Source: Streptomyces katrae (lineage in GTDB: Bacteria; Actinomycetota; Actinomycetes; Streptomycetales; Streptomycetaceae). From it: a DNA stretch of 64,000 bases. The stretch spans positions 1 to 64,000 of the forward strand of contig NZ_JNZY01000027.1 in the NCBI RefSeq assembly GCF_000717655.1. The letters run 5' to 3'. This document shows, piece after piece, positions 26,751-34,312 of the stretch (positions are counted from its first letter, which is position 1; the number at the start of each line of letters is the position of its first letter). The translations under genes were made by a program, and so were the position numbers. The notes under the pieces are model-generated. The model had not been told where the DNA came from. It made no database searches and saw only the letters and a list, made by a program, of their open reading frames with translations.

Positions 26751-26843
26751 TCAGTACGGGAGGGGTCTGCCCGACGGTGTGCGCAGGTCCAGGTCTCGGG
26801 GTGCGGGTTTGGGGACGGGCTTGCGGATCAGCTGCTGGCGCAT
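26751..26843 (-). CDS. Micro-ORF of 30 aa downstream of the DUF5999 gene
   Basis: ATG 26843 is preceded by GAGGAGG at ideal spacing and the frame runs 30 codons to TGA at 26753: the peptide begins MRQQLIRKPVPKPAPRD and ends PSGRPLPY. It is basic and Pro-rich, with no membrane segment. It starts 14 bases after the DUF5999 stop, on the same strand, so it is probably co-transcribed. An inverted repeat CTCCCG-TCAGTA-CGGGAG spans its stop codon. The function is unknown. Confidence 0.5.
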   Translation of the reverse strand: MRQQLIRKPVPKPAPRDLDLRTPSGRPLPY

Positions 26844-26856
26844 GCGGCCTCCTCGC

Positions 26857-27042
26857 TCAGACCAGGGCCGGGCGACGGGGTTCCACCGCGCGGCCGTCGG
26901 GGAGCAGCTCACCGGTATCGTCGAAGATCACCAGGCCGTTGCAGAGCAGACTCCAGCCCTGTTCGGGGTGGAAGGCCACGGTGCGGGCGGCGTCGTGATC
27001 GGCGCTGTCGGCGGACGGGCAGGGGGGCTGGTGGGAGCACAT
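26857..27042 (-). CDS. DUF5999 family protein
   Basis: A 61-residue protein with the Streptomyces DUF5999 pattern: MCSHQPPCPSADSADHD, then HPEQGWSLLCNGLVIFDDTGELLPDGR and a Pro/Arg tail. The start ATG has GAGGAGG upstream. Cys2, Cys8 and Cys34 with His4 could bind a metal. The role of the family is not known; it is usually found as a single small gene. Confidence 0.85.
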   Translation of the reverse strand: MCSHQPPCPSADSADHDAARTVAFHPEQGWSLLCNGLVIFDDTGELLPDGRAVEPRRPALV

Positions 27043-27352
27043 GGCGCACCTCCTCGCAAAGTGGGGCGGGAGGGCCGGTGGTCACCCGGTCGAATCCGCG
27101 ATCCACGGTGGCGGTGAGTATTACTGATCGCCGCCCCCGGACGGAACCCATTTCAAGGGTCCAGTTCAGGGTGTGTATGCCCGCTCACCATGCGCTCATG
27201 CCCGGTATCCGGTCCGTTCACCCGGCGCCCCCTTGGAGGGGGGCGGCTTCCGTGCCCCGCAACGGGGTTCGGGGGGCGCACGGGCGTGGGCGGGATCACG
27301 TCCGGCGCGGATCCGCGCCCGGCCGCCGCGGCCGCCGGGCGGGCTAGGGTGC
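27043..27352. other. Intergenic region with promoters, no gene seen
   Basis: About 310 bases between the divergent DUF5999 and LppU-like genes. It holds the DUF5999 promoter region and an imperfect repeat GGAACCC-ATTTCAA-GGGTCC (27143-27162) that could be an operator. A short CCCCG-CAA-CGGGG stem lies near 27255. TAGGGT at 27345-27350 is a likely -10 box for the rightward gene. Open frames here lack ribosome sites or sensible products. Confidence 0.5.
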
Positions 27353-27382
27353 CGGTGATCACCGACCGCCCGGTGATCACCG
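27353..27382 (+). promoter_or_regulatory. Two identical 12-bp palindromes, likely operator pair
   Basis: CGGTGATCACCG occurs at 27353-27364 and again at 27371-27382, centre to centre 18 bp. They directly follow a -10-like TAGGGT and precede the ribosome site of the LppU-like gene, so the transcript would start at or within the first copy. Binding by a dimeric repressor would block it; pairing of the two copies in RNA is an alternative. Confidence 0.6.
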
Positions 27383-27402
27383 CGAGACCCGAGGAGACAT
27401 CC

Positions 27403-28158
27403 GTGGCCACTCCGCCACCGCAGCACGGCGCCGGCCCGTACCACCACCCGTACGCCCCACAGCAGGGCGGCCCCCAGAGCCCCTACGGCATGCCGCAGCA
27501 GGCGGGCCCGTACGGCCACCCACCGATGCCGCAGGCCCCGTACGGCTGCCGCGTGTGCGGGGCCGGGCCCGCCGTGCGGGCCACCGTACGCGGGCACCAG
27601 GGCATGCTCGTCCTGATGCGGTTCCTGCGCCAGGAGGGGCCGTTCTGCCGCGACTGCGGGCTCGCCACCTACCGCACGATGTCCGCGGACACCCTGTGGC
27701 AGGGCTGGTGGGGTCCGCTGTCCGTGTTCATCACGCCGGTGACCCTGCTGCTGAACCTCGGAGCGCGCTCGCGCTTCGTCAGGCTCGCTCCCCCGGCGGG
27801 CCGCATCCTGCCCTCGCTGCGCCCCGGCAAGCCGCTGTGGCGCCGCCCGCCGGCGCTGGTCTTCCTCGCGGCGACCGTGCTCATCGCCTTCACACCGCCC
27901 CTCCTCGTGCTGCTGGGCCTGATGGCCGGGGACGACGAGCTGCCGACCGGCCCGGCCATCGGGACGTGCGTGCGCGACGCGGACAAGCTGCGCAACGAGA
28001 AGCTGGTTCCGGAAGCATGCGGTTCCCCGCTGGCCAAGTACCTGGTCACCAAGCAGCGGGGCACCGGCGGCGCGGACTGCGCCGACGGCGACCTGATCAG
28101 CGTCCCCGAGAAGTGGGCCGAGGGCGCCCACTCGCTGTGCCTCACGCCCGTGCACTGA
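27403..28158 (+). CDS. LppU/SCO3897-like membrane protein with zinc ribbon
   Basis: The 251-residue protein starts at GTG 27403 after GAGGAG. The N-terminus is Pro/Tyr/Gln-rich and disordered (1-48). Two CxxC knuckles (CRVCG, Cys49/52; CRDCG, Cys82/85) form a probable zinc ribbon on the cytosolic side. Two membrane helices follow (about 95-115 and 145-172), then an extracytoplasmic domain with Cys pairs (GTCVRD, EACGSP, ADCADGD, SLCLTP) like the LppU/SCO3897 family. Function is unknown; the design suggests a signal passing between both sides of the membrane. Confidence 0.75.
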   Translation: MATPPPQHGAGPYHHPYAPQQGGPQSPYGMPQQAGPYGHPPMPQAPYGCRVCGAGPAVRATVRGHQGMLVLMRFLRQEGPFCRDCGLATYRTMSADTLWQGWWGPLSVFITPVTLLLNLGARSRFVRLAPPAGRILPSLRPGKPLWRRPPALVFLAATVLIAFTPPLLVLLGLMAGDDELPTGPAIGTCVRDADKLRNEKLVPEACGSPLAKYLVTKQRGTGGADCADGDLISVPEKWAEGAHSLCLTPVH

Positions 28159-28189
28159 CGGATCACACGCGTGAGGCGCGGCGGCCCGG

Positions 28190-29419
28190 CTAGCGGATCG
28201 GCATCCCCGAGAGCGTGCGGGCGATCACCAGGCGCTGGATCTCGCTGGTGCCCTCGAAGATCGTGTAGATCGCGCTGTCACGGTGCATGCGCTCCACGGG
28301 GTACTCGCGGGTGAAGCCGTTGCCGCCGAGGATCTGGACCGCCTGGGCGGTGACCTTCTTTGCGACTTCGCTCGCGAACAGCTTCGACATAGAACCCTCC
28401 GCCGAGGTGAAGGGCTTGCCCGCGACCGCCATCCAGGAGGCCCGCCACACCAGCAGCCGGGCCGCGTCGATGGAGGTCCGCATGTCGGCGAGCTGGAAGG
28501 CCACGCCCTGGTTGTCGATGATCGGGCGGCCGAACTGCGTACGGGTCTTGGCGTAGTCGAGGGCGACCTCGTACGCGGCGCGCGCGGTGCCGACGGCCAT
28601 GGCGCCGACCGCCGGGCGGGAGGCCTCGAAGGTGGCCATGGCCGCGTTCTTCACCCGCTCGCCACCGCCGGCCCTGGCCCGCTCGCGGGCCCGCGCGAGG
28701 CGCTCGTCCAGCTTGTCCTTGCCGCCGAGCAGGCAGGAGCCGGGCACGCGTACGTCCTCCAGGACCACCTCGGCGGTGTGCGAGGCGCGGATGCCGTGCT
28801 TCTTGAACTTCTGGCCCTGGGACAGGCCCGGGGTGTTCGGCGGCACGATGAAGGAGGCGTGGCCCTTCGAGCCGAGCTCCGGGTCCACGACGGCGACGAC
28901 GATGTGGACGTTGGCGATGCCGCCGTTGGTCGCCCACGTCTTGGTGCCGTCCAGCACCCACTCGTCCTTGGCCTGGTCGTAGACGGCCCGGGTCCGCATC
29001 GAGCCGACGTCGGAGCCGGCGTCCGGCTCGGAGGAGCAGAAGGCGGCGACCTTGACGTCGTCCGGGGTGCCGTACATCTGCGGGATCCAGGTGCCGATCT
29101 GCTCCTCGGTGCCGTTGGCGACGACGCCGATGGCGGCGAGCCCGGTGCCCACGATCGACAGGGCGATGCCCGCGTCACCCCAGAACAGCTCTTCCATGGC
29201 CATCGGGATGCCGAGGCCGGTAGGGTCGAAGAACTGCTGGGCGTAGAAGTCCAGCGAGTAGATGCCGACCTTCGCGGCCTCCTGGATGACGGGCCACGGA
29301 GTCTCTTCGCGCTCGTCCCATTCCGCGGCTGCGGGCCGGATCACGTCGGCGGCGAAGCCGTGGATCCAGTCCCGTACCTGCTTCTGGTCGTCATTGAGCT
29401 CCATGGTGAACTCCGCCAT
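28190..29419 (-). CDS. Acyl-CoA dehydrogenase
   Basis: A 409-residue FAD enzyme of the acyl-CoA dehydrogenase superfamily that introduces the alpha-beta double bond in acyl-CoA during fatty-acid or branched-chain oxidation. The family signatures are visible: AAFCSSEPDAGSDVGSM in the middle domain, TRTQFGRPIIDNQ, and the catalytic base Glu389 in YTIFEGTSEIQRLVIAR near the C-terminus. It is monocistronic and divergent from a TetR gene; the shared promoter region contains two TTAC/GTAA dyads, so substrate-responsive repression by that TetR protein is likely. Confidence 0.93.
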   Translation of the reverse strand: MAEFTMELNDDQKQVRDWIHGFAADVIRPAAAEWDEREETPWPVIQEAAKVGIYSLDFYAQQFFDPTGLGIPMAMEELFWGDAGIALSIVGTGLAAIGVVANGTEEQIGTWIPQMYGTPDDVKVAAFCSSEPDAGSDVGSMRTRAVYDQAKDEWVLDGTKTWATNGGIANVHIVVAVVDPELGSKGHASFIVPPNTPGLSQGQKFKKHGIRASHTAEVVLEDVRVPGSCLLGGKDKLDERLARARERARAGGGERVKNAAMATFEASRPAVGAMAVGTARAAYEVALDYAKTRTQFGRPIIDNQGVAFQLADMRTSIDAARLLVWRASWMAVAGKPFTSAEGSMSKLFASEVAKKVTAQAVQILGGNGFTREYPVERMHRDSAIYTIFEGTSEIQRLVIARTLSGMPIR

Positions 29420-29448
29420 GTCCCCTCCAGCTGTGCATCCACCAGTGC

Positions 29449-29498
29449 GTTACTAGCGGTAACCCTTACGGTGGCCACAGTCTGTTACCGACGAGTAA
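29449..29498. promoter_or_regulatory. Two TTAC-N5/6-GTAA dyads in the acyl-CoA dehydrogenase/tetR promoter
   Basis: GTTAC-TAGCG-GTAAC (29449-29463) and TTAC-CGACGA-GTAA (29485-29498) are similar inverted repeats about 35 bp apart, between divergent genes starting at 29419 and 29623. The AT-rich arms stand out here. They are probable operators of the TetR regulator. Confidence 0.55.
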
Positions 29499-29622
29499 GC
29501 ACTGTCAAGCAGAGTCGGCTCCGAGCCGCCGGCGGGGCGGCCGATTCCCTGGCGAGGGTGGGCGGGGTGTTACGTTGCGTGGGCGTCACGCACCATCGCA
29601 AGGGCGGGGAGAGAAACACGTC

Positions 29623-30267
29623 ATGGAGACCACTCAGCAGGCCGGCGAACCGGGAGCGGCCGAGCGCCGCAGGCGGGAGCTGCTCGAAGCGGCCGACCGG
29701 GTCGTCCTCCGGGACGGCCCCAAGGCCTCCATGAACGCCATCGCGGCGGAGGCCGGCATCACCAAGCCGATCCTCTACCGGCACTTCGGCGACAAGGCGG
29801 GGCTCTACCAGGCCCTCGCCGTGCGGCACACCGACGCCCTGCTCGACTCGCTGCGGGCCGCGCTCGACGCCCCGGCCGAGCGCCGCAGCCGGGTGGAGTC
29901 CACCCTCGACACCTATCTCACGGCCATCGAGGCCCGCCCGCAGGTGTACCGGTTCCTGATGCACCCGGCCGAGGACTCGCACGCCGCGGAGCGCGGCTTC
30001 GACGTGGGCCTGCACTCGGCCCCGCTGCTGCGCCGGCTTGGCGAGGAACTCGCCCAGGTGATCGGCGAGCGGGTGGACCTCGGCCCCGGCGGCGAACGCC
30101 TGGCCCGCATCTGGGGCCACGGCATCGTCGGCATGATGCACGCCGCCGGCGACTGGTGGCTCGGCGAGCGCCCGTGCGAGCGTGCGGAGTTGGTCACCGG
30201 ACTCACCGACCTGCTGTGGGGCCGGCTGGCCACGGCCGGCAACCGCCTGGACGGCCCGGGCTTCTAG
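29623..30267 (+). CDS. TetR-family regulator, probable fatty-acid/acyl-CoA repressor
   Basis: The 214-residue protein starts at ATG 29623 after GGGGAGAG. The helix-turn-helix (ASMNAIAAEAGITKPILYRHFGDKAGLYQAL) is followed by a helical ligand domain. It is divergent from an acyl-CoA dehydrogenase gene and flanks two matching inverted repeats, a layout usual for TetR repressors that are released by acyl-CoA. A 22-bp perfect palindrome ends the gene. Confidence 0.88.
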   Translation: METTQQAGEPGAAERRRRELLEAADRVVLRDGPKASMNAIAAEAGITKPILYRHFGDKAGLYQALAVRHTDALLDSLRAALDAPAERRSRVESTLDTYLTAIEARPQVYRFLMHPAEDSHAAERGFDVGLHSAPLLRRLGEELAQVIGERVDLGPGGERLARIWGHGIVGMMHAAGDWWLGERPCERAELVTGLTDLLWGRLATAGNRLDGPGF

Positions 30268-30272
30268 CGAAC

Positions 30273-30294
30273 GGGGTCCCCGGCCGGGGACCCC
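30273..30294. terminator. 22-bp perfect palindrome, bidirectional terminator
   Basis: GGGGTCCCCGG and its exact complement abut without a loop at 30273-30294, six bases after the tetR stop and four before the end of the convergent peptide deformylase gene (30298). Its symmetry and position suit termination in both directions. Confidence 0.8.
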
Positions 30295-30297
30295 CGC

Positions 30298-30861
30298 TCA
30301 GTTCTGCGCGGCCGCAGCGGCCCGCGCACCCCACGGGGTCTTGCGGATCGCCCGCCGCAGCCGCCGGGCGCGCAGCCCGGTGACCCGGTCCGCGTAGACC
30401 GTGCCGTCGAGGTGGTCGCACTCGTGCTGGAGGCAGCGGGCGAAGAACCCCGTGCCGGTGATCCGTACGGGCGCGCCGTCGGAGGTGACCCCTTCTACGA
30501 CCGCGCGGTCGTACCGGACCGTGCCCGCCTCCAGCCCCGGCAGCGACAGGCAGCCCTCGGGGCCGCGGAACTCGTCCCCGTCGGCCGCCACCAGGCGCGG
30601 ATTGACGATGTGCCCGACGTGGCGCACGTCCTCGTCGTCGGGGCAGTCGTAGACGAACACCCGCTGTCCGACGCCGATCTGGTTCGCGGCGAGGCCGACG
30701 CCCTCGGCGGCGTACATCGTCGCGAACATGTCCTCGATGAGCCGGTCGAGGGCCGGGCCGAATTCGGTGACCTCCGCGCAGGCCGAGTGGAGCACCGGAT
30801 CGCCCAGCAGGCTCATGGTGCGGACGAGGCCGGTGGTACCGGGAATGGGGCGCTGTCGCAT
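30298..30861 (-). CDS. def: Peptide deformylase
   Basis: The 187-residue enzyme starts at ATG 30861. All three deformylase motifs are present: GVGLAANQIG (54-63), EGCLSLPG (102-109, metal ligand Cys104) and HECDHLDG (146-153, metal ligands His146 and His150, catalytic Glu147). It removes the formyl group from nascent N-terminal Met. The C-terminal tail (ARRLRRAIRKTPWG) is basic. Divergent from murT; Streptomyces usually have several def paralogues. Confidence 0.94.
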   Translation of the reverse strand: MRQRPIPGTTGLVRTMSLLGDPVLHSACAEVTEFGPALDRLIEDMFATMYAAEGVGLAANQIGVGQRVFVYDCPDDEDVRHVGHIVNPRLVAADGDEFRGPEGCLSLPGLEAGTVRYDRAVVEGVTSDGAPVRITGTGFFARCLQHECDHLDGTVYADRVTGLRARRLRRAIRKTPWGARAAAAAQN

Positions 30862-30900
30862 GGCCGTAAGGGTACGACGGGCGAATATATGAGGAGATCG

Positions 30901-30921
30901 GCGGCGCCCCGGGGGCGCCGC
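30901..30921. repeat. GC palindrome in the def/murT divergent region
   Basis: GCGGCGCCCC and GGGGCGCCGC flank a single G at 30901-30921. It lies between the divergent def and murT starts. TAGGCT at about 30946 is a good -10 box for murT, so the palindrome sits near or above its -35 region; it may be an operator or merely a hairpin. Confidence 0.4.
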
Positions 30922-30984
30922 GGTCAGGGCCCCTGCCGGTACTGGATAGGCTGGGGCCGACCGACGCAAGGAGGACAAGGGACG

Positions 30985-32223
30985 ATGGCAGGCAACACAG
31001 AGCCGCTTTCGCCGCGGGCCAAGCTGGCCGTGACGGCGGGCAAGGCCGCGGCGGCGGTGTCGCGGGCCGCGGGACGCGGAAGCGGATCGGTGATCGGTGG
31101 CAAGGTCGCACTCAGGCTCGACCCCGATCTTCTCGGAGCGCTCGCGCAGCATCTCGACGTCGTCCTCGTCTCCGCGACGAACGGCAAGACCACGACGACC
31201 CGGCTGATCGCCGAGGCCCTGCGGGCCAGCGGTCCGGTCGTCTCCAACGCCCTCGGCGCCAACATGCCGGCCGGCATCACCTCCGCCCTCGCGGGCGGCT
31301 CGGACGCCAAGTACGGCGTCATCGAGGTGGACGAGAAGTACCTCGCCGGGGTGGCCCGGGACGTCACCCCCAAGGTGATCGCCCTGCTGAACCTCTCCCG
31401 CGACCAGCTGGACCGCGCCGCCGAGACCCGCATGCTCGCGGAGAAGTGGCGCGAGGGACTCCAGGGCTCCAAGGCCGTCATCGTCGCGAACTGCGACGAC
31501 CCGCTCATCGTGTGGTCGGCCTCCTCCTCGCAGAACGTGGTGTGGGTCGCCGTCGGCCAGGAGTGGAAGGACGACGCCTGGTCGTGCCCCTCCTGCGGTG
31601 GCGTCATGCAGCGCCCCGGCGACGACTGGTTCTGCGGCGAGTGCGGCTTCCGGCGCCCCACCCCGAGCTGGGTGCTGTCCGGGGACCACGTGCTGGACCC
31701 GCACGGCTCGGCCTGGCCGATCCACCTCCAGCTGCCGGGCCGCGCCAACAAGGCGAACGCCGCCACCTCGGCCGCCGTGGCCGCCGTCTTCGGCGTCCCG
31801 CCGCAGGTCGCGCTGGAGCGGATGTACCAGGTGCAGGCCGTCGCCGGCCGCTACGACGTGGTGAACTTCCAGGGCCGTGAGCTGCGCCTGCTGCTCGCCA
31901 AGAACCCGGCGGGCTGGCTCGAAACGTTTTCGCTGATCGACCCGCCGCCGACCCCGGTGATCCTTTCGGTGAACGCGCGCGGCGCCGACGGCACGGACAC
32001 CTCCTGGCTGTGGGACGTGGACTACCCGCGCCTGGCCGGCCACCCGATCTTCGTGATCGGCGACCGCAAGCTGGACCTCGCAGTCCGCCTCGAGGTCGCG
32101 GGCCTGGACTTCCGGGTGTGCGAGACCCTCGACGAAGCCGTGCAGCTGGCGCCGCCCGGGCAGATCGAGCTGATCGCCAACTACACCGCCTTCCAGGACG
32201 TGCGCCGCCGCGTCGGCAACTAG
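30985..32223 (+). CDS. murT: Lipid II isoglutaminyl synthase, Mur ligase subunit
   Basis: The 412-residue protein starts at ATG 30985 after GGAGG. A Mur-ligase core has the P-loop SATNGKTTTTR (63-73) for ATP. A four-Cys zinc ribbon (CPSC, Cys201/204; CGEC, Cys217/220) is inserted in the central domain, as is typical of MurT, and a DUF1727 C-terminal domain binds GatD. With GatD it amidates the alpha-carboxyl of D-Glu in lipid II to D-isoglutamine, using ammonia from glutamine. gatD follows after 28 bp. Confidence 0.95.
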   Translation: MAGNTEPLSPRAKLAVTAGKAAAAVSRAAGRGSGSVIGGKVALRLDPDLLGALAQHLDVVLVSATNGKTTTTRLIAEALRASGPVVSNALGANMPAGITSALAGGSDAKYGVIEVDEKYLAGVARDVTPKVIALLNLSRDQLDRAAETRMLAEKWREGLQGSKAVIVANCDDPLIVWSASSSQNVVWVAVGQEWKDDAWSCPSCGGVMQRPGDDWFCGECGFRRPTPSWVLSGDHVLDPHGSAWPIHLQLPGRANKANAATSAAVAAVFGVPPQVALERMYQVQAVAGRYDVVNFQGRELRLLLAKNPAGWLETFSLIDPPPTPVILSVNARGADGTDTSWLWDVDYPRLAGHPIFVIGDRKLDLAVRLEVAGLDFRVCETLDEAVQLAPPGQIELIANYTAFQDVRRRVGN

Positions 32224-32251
32224 TACTCATACCTCCAGAGGACACAAGAGC

Positions 32252-32980
32252 ATGAGCGACAACAGCCTGCGTCTGGTGTGGGTCTACCCCGACCTGCTGA
32301 GCACGTACGGAGACCAGGGCAACGCCCTCGTGGTGGAGCGCCGGGCGCGCCAGCGCGGCCTGGACGTGCAGCGCGTGGACGTGCGCAGCGACCAGCCCAT
32401 CCCCACCTCGGGCGACATCTACCTGATCGGCGGCGGTGAGGACCGGCCGCAGCGGCTCGCCGCGGAGCGTCTGCTGCGCGACGGCGGTCTGGAGCGGGCC
32501 GTCTCGAACGGGGCGATCGTCTTCTCCGTCTGCGCCGGCTACCAGATCCTCGGCAACGAGTTCGTCAACGACATGGGCGAGCGCCAGGAGGGCCTGGGCC
32601 TGCTCGACGTGGTCACCGTGCGCGGCGAGGGCGAGCGGTGCGTCGGCGACGTCCTCGCCGACATCGACCCGCGCCTGAACCTGCCGCAGCTGACGGGCTT
32701 CGAGAACCACCAGGGCGTCACGCACCTCGGCTCGTCCGCGAAGCCGTTCGCCCGCACCCGCCTGGGCCGCGGCAACGGCACGGGCGACGGCACCGAGGGC
32801 GCGTACAACGACACGGTCTTCGGCACGTACATGCACGGCCCCGTGATGGCCCGCAACCCGCAGATTGCGGACCTGCTGCTGAAGCTGGCCCTCGACGTGA
32901 ACGCACTGCCGCCCATCGACGACCGGTGGTACGAGGCGCTGCGCGCCGAGCGCATCTCGGCGGCGACGCAGCCCGCGTAA
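32252..32980 (+). CDS. gatD: Lipid II isoglutaminyl synthase, glutamine amidotransferase subunit
   Basis: A 242-residue class I-like glutaminase of the CobB/GatD type. The nucleophile is Cys94 in FSVCAGYQILG and the partner His195 is in TYMHGPVM; both are at about the positions known for S. aureus GatD. It releases ammonia from glutamine for the MurT ligase. Ribosome site AGAGGACAC precedes ATG 32252. The operon is murT-gatD only, ended by a strong hairpin. Confidence 0.95.
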   Translation: MSDNSLRLVWVYPDLLSTYGDQGNALVVERRARQRGLDVQRVDVRSDQPIPTSGDIYLIGGGEDRPQRLAAERLLRDGGLERAVSNGAIVFSVCAGYQILGNEFVNDMGERQEGLGLLDVVTVRGEGERCVGDVLADIDPRLNLPQLTGFENHQGVTHLGSSAKPFARTRLGRGNGTGDGTEGAYNDTVFGTYMHGPVMARNPQIADLLLKLALDVNALPPIDDRWYEALRAERISAATQPA

Positions 32981-33024
32981 CACCGCTGCGGGCCGCTCAT
33001 CGGGGCGGCCCCGCCATCATGTGT

Positions 33025-33058
33025 TCGGCCCGGTTTTCCCTTGGGGGAACCGGGCCGA
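33025..33058. terminator. Hairpin terminator after murT-gatD
   Basis: TCGGCCCGGTT and AACCGGGCCGA are perfect complements flanking a nearly paired TTCCC/GGGGG centre (33025-33058). It lies 45 bases after the gatD stop and isolates pfkA. Confidence 0.8.
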
Positions 33059-33144
33059 CGTGGTTTCGTACGACGAGCATGACCAGCATGTGGAGGATGG
33101 TTCAGTCCACCTCTCCACCACTTGTAGGGTGGCCGTAGTTCCAA

Positions 33145-33162
33145 CCGGACGACGTGGTCCGG
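33145..33162. promoter_or_regulatory. Inverted repeat in the pfkA leader
   Basis: CCGGAC-GACGTG-GTCCGG (33145-33162) lies between a -10-like TAGGGT (33125-33130) and the pfkA start at 33195. It could be an operator or an RNA stem in the leader. Confidence 0.35.
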
Positions 33163-33194
33163 TCGTCGGCCCACGTTGCAAAGGTCTTCCTGCC

Positions 33195-34220
33195 ATGCGC
33201 ATTGGTGTGCTCACTTCCGGCGGCGACTGCCCCGGCCTCAATGCCGTCATCCGTTCCGTCGTACACCGCGCCGTCGTCGACCACGGCGACGAGGTCATCG
33301 GCTTCCACGACGGCTGGCGCGGCCTGCTGGAGTGCGACTACCGCAAGCTGGACCTCGACGCCGTGGCGGGCATCCTGGCCCGCGGCGGCACCATCCTGGG
33401 CTCCTCGCGGGTGCAGCCCGCGCACCTGCGCGACGGCGTCGAGCGGGCCCGCGGGCACGTCGCCGACCTCGGCCTGGACGCCATCATCCCGATCGGCGGC
33501 GAGGGCACCCTGAAGGCCGCGAACCTGCTCTCGCAGGCCGGTCTGCCGATCGTCGGCGTCCCGAAGACGATCGACAACGACATCGCCTCGACGGACGTCA
33601 CGTTCGGCTTCGACACCGCCGTCGGGGTCGCCACCGAGGCGCTGGACCGGCTGAAGACCACCGCCGAGTCCCACCAGCGCGTGATGGTCGTGGAGGTCAT
33701 GGGCCGCCACACCGGCTGGATCGCCCTGCACTCGGGCATGGCGGCCGGCGCGCACGCCATCGTCGTCCCGGAGCGCCCCTTCGACATCGACGAGCTGACG
33801 GCGATCGTCGGCGAGCGCTTCTCCGCGGGGAAGCGGTTCGCGATCGTCGTGGTCGCCGAGGGTGCCAAGCCGCGCGCCGGCTCCATGGACTTCCAGGACG
33901 GCGGCACCGACCAGTACGGCCACGAGCGCTTCGCCGGCATCGGCAACCTGCTCGCGGTCGAGCTCGAGCGGCGCCTGGGCAAGGAGGCCCGCCCGGTCAT
34001 CCTGGGCCACGTCCAGCGCGGCGGCACGCCCACCGCGTACGACCGGGTCCTGGCCACGCGCTTCGGCTGGCACGCGGTCGAGGCGGCACACCGGGGCGAG
34101 TTCGGGATGCTGACCGCGCTGCGCGGTACCGAGATCGAGATGGTCCCGCTCGCCGACGCCGTGCAGACCCTCAAGACGGTCCCGGCGGAGCGGTACGACG
34201 AGGCACAGAACGTTCTGTGA
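33195..34220 (+). CDS. pfkA: ATP-type 6-phosphofructokinase
   Basis: The 341-residue enzyme starts at ATG 33195 (MRIGVLTSGGDCPGLNAVIR). The active-site signature PKTIDNDI and MGRHTGWIA are present. In GGEGT (101-105) residue 104 is Gly, which marks ATP use, while Lys124 in PKTIDND is the residue usual in the PPi-dependent branch; this Gly104/Lys124 pair is the hallmark of the actinobacterial group III ATP-PFKs. It phosphorylates fructose 6-phosphate to the 1,6-bisphosphate. Streptomyces carry several pfkA copies, and by neighbourhood this looks like the one near murT/gatD in S. coelicolor. Confidence 0.93.
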   Translation: MRIGVLTSGGDCPGLNAVIRSVVHRAVVDHGDEVIGFHDGWRGLLECDYRKLDLDAVAGILARGGTILGSSRVQPAHLRDGVERARGHVADLGLDAIIPIGGEGTLKAANLLSQAGLPIVGVPKTIDNDIASTDVTFGFDTAVGVATEALDRLKTTAESHQRVMVVEVMGRHTGWIALHSGMAAGAHAIVVPERPFDIDELTAIVGERFSAGKRFAIVVVAEGAKPRAGSMDFQDGGTDQYGHERFAGIGNLLAVELERRLGKEARPVILGHVQRGGTPTAYDRVLATRFGWHAVEAAHRGEFGMLTALRGTEIEMVPLADAVQTLKTVPAERYDEAQNVL

Positions 34221-34242
34221 CGTTTCCCCCCTTCTGACCCGA

Positions 34243-34268
34243 CCCCCGGACGAGTCCGCGTCCGGGGG
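34243..34268. terminator. Hairpin after pfkA
   Basis: CCCCCGGAC (34243-34251) pairs perfectly with GTCCGGGGG (34260-34268) around an 8-nt loop, 23 bases after the pfkA stop. Confidence 0.75.
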
Positions 34269-34312
34269 CGGCACTACTGTGGTGGGGCACCACGGGTCAA
34301 GGGAGTGAACTG

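Noticed and set aside
34205..34218. Perfect 14-bp palindrome ACAGAACGTTCTGT at the end of pfkA
   Set aside because: It lies inside the coding sequence across the final codons, and the GAAC/GTTC halves have no spacer as a LexA box needs.
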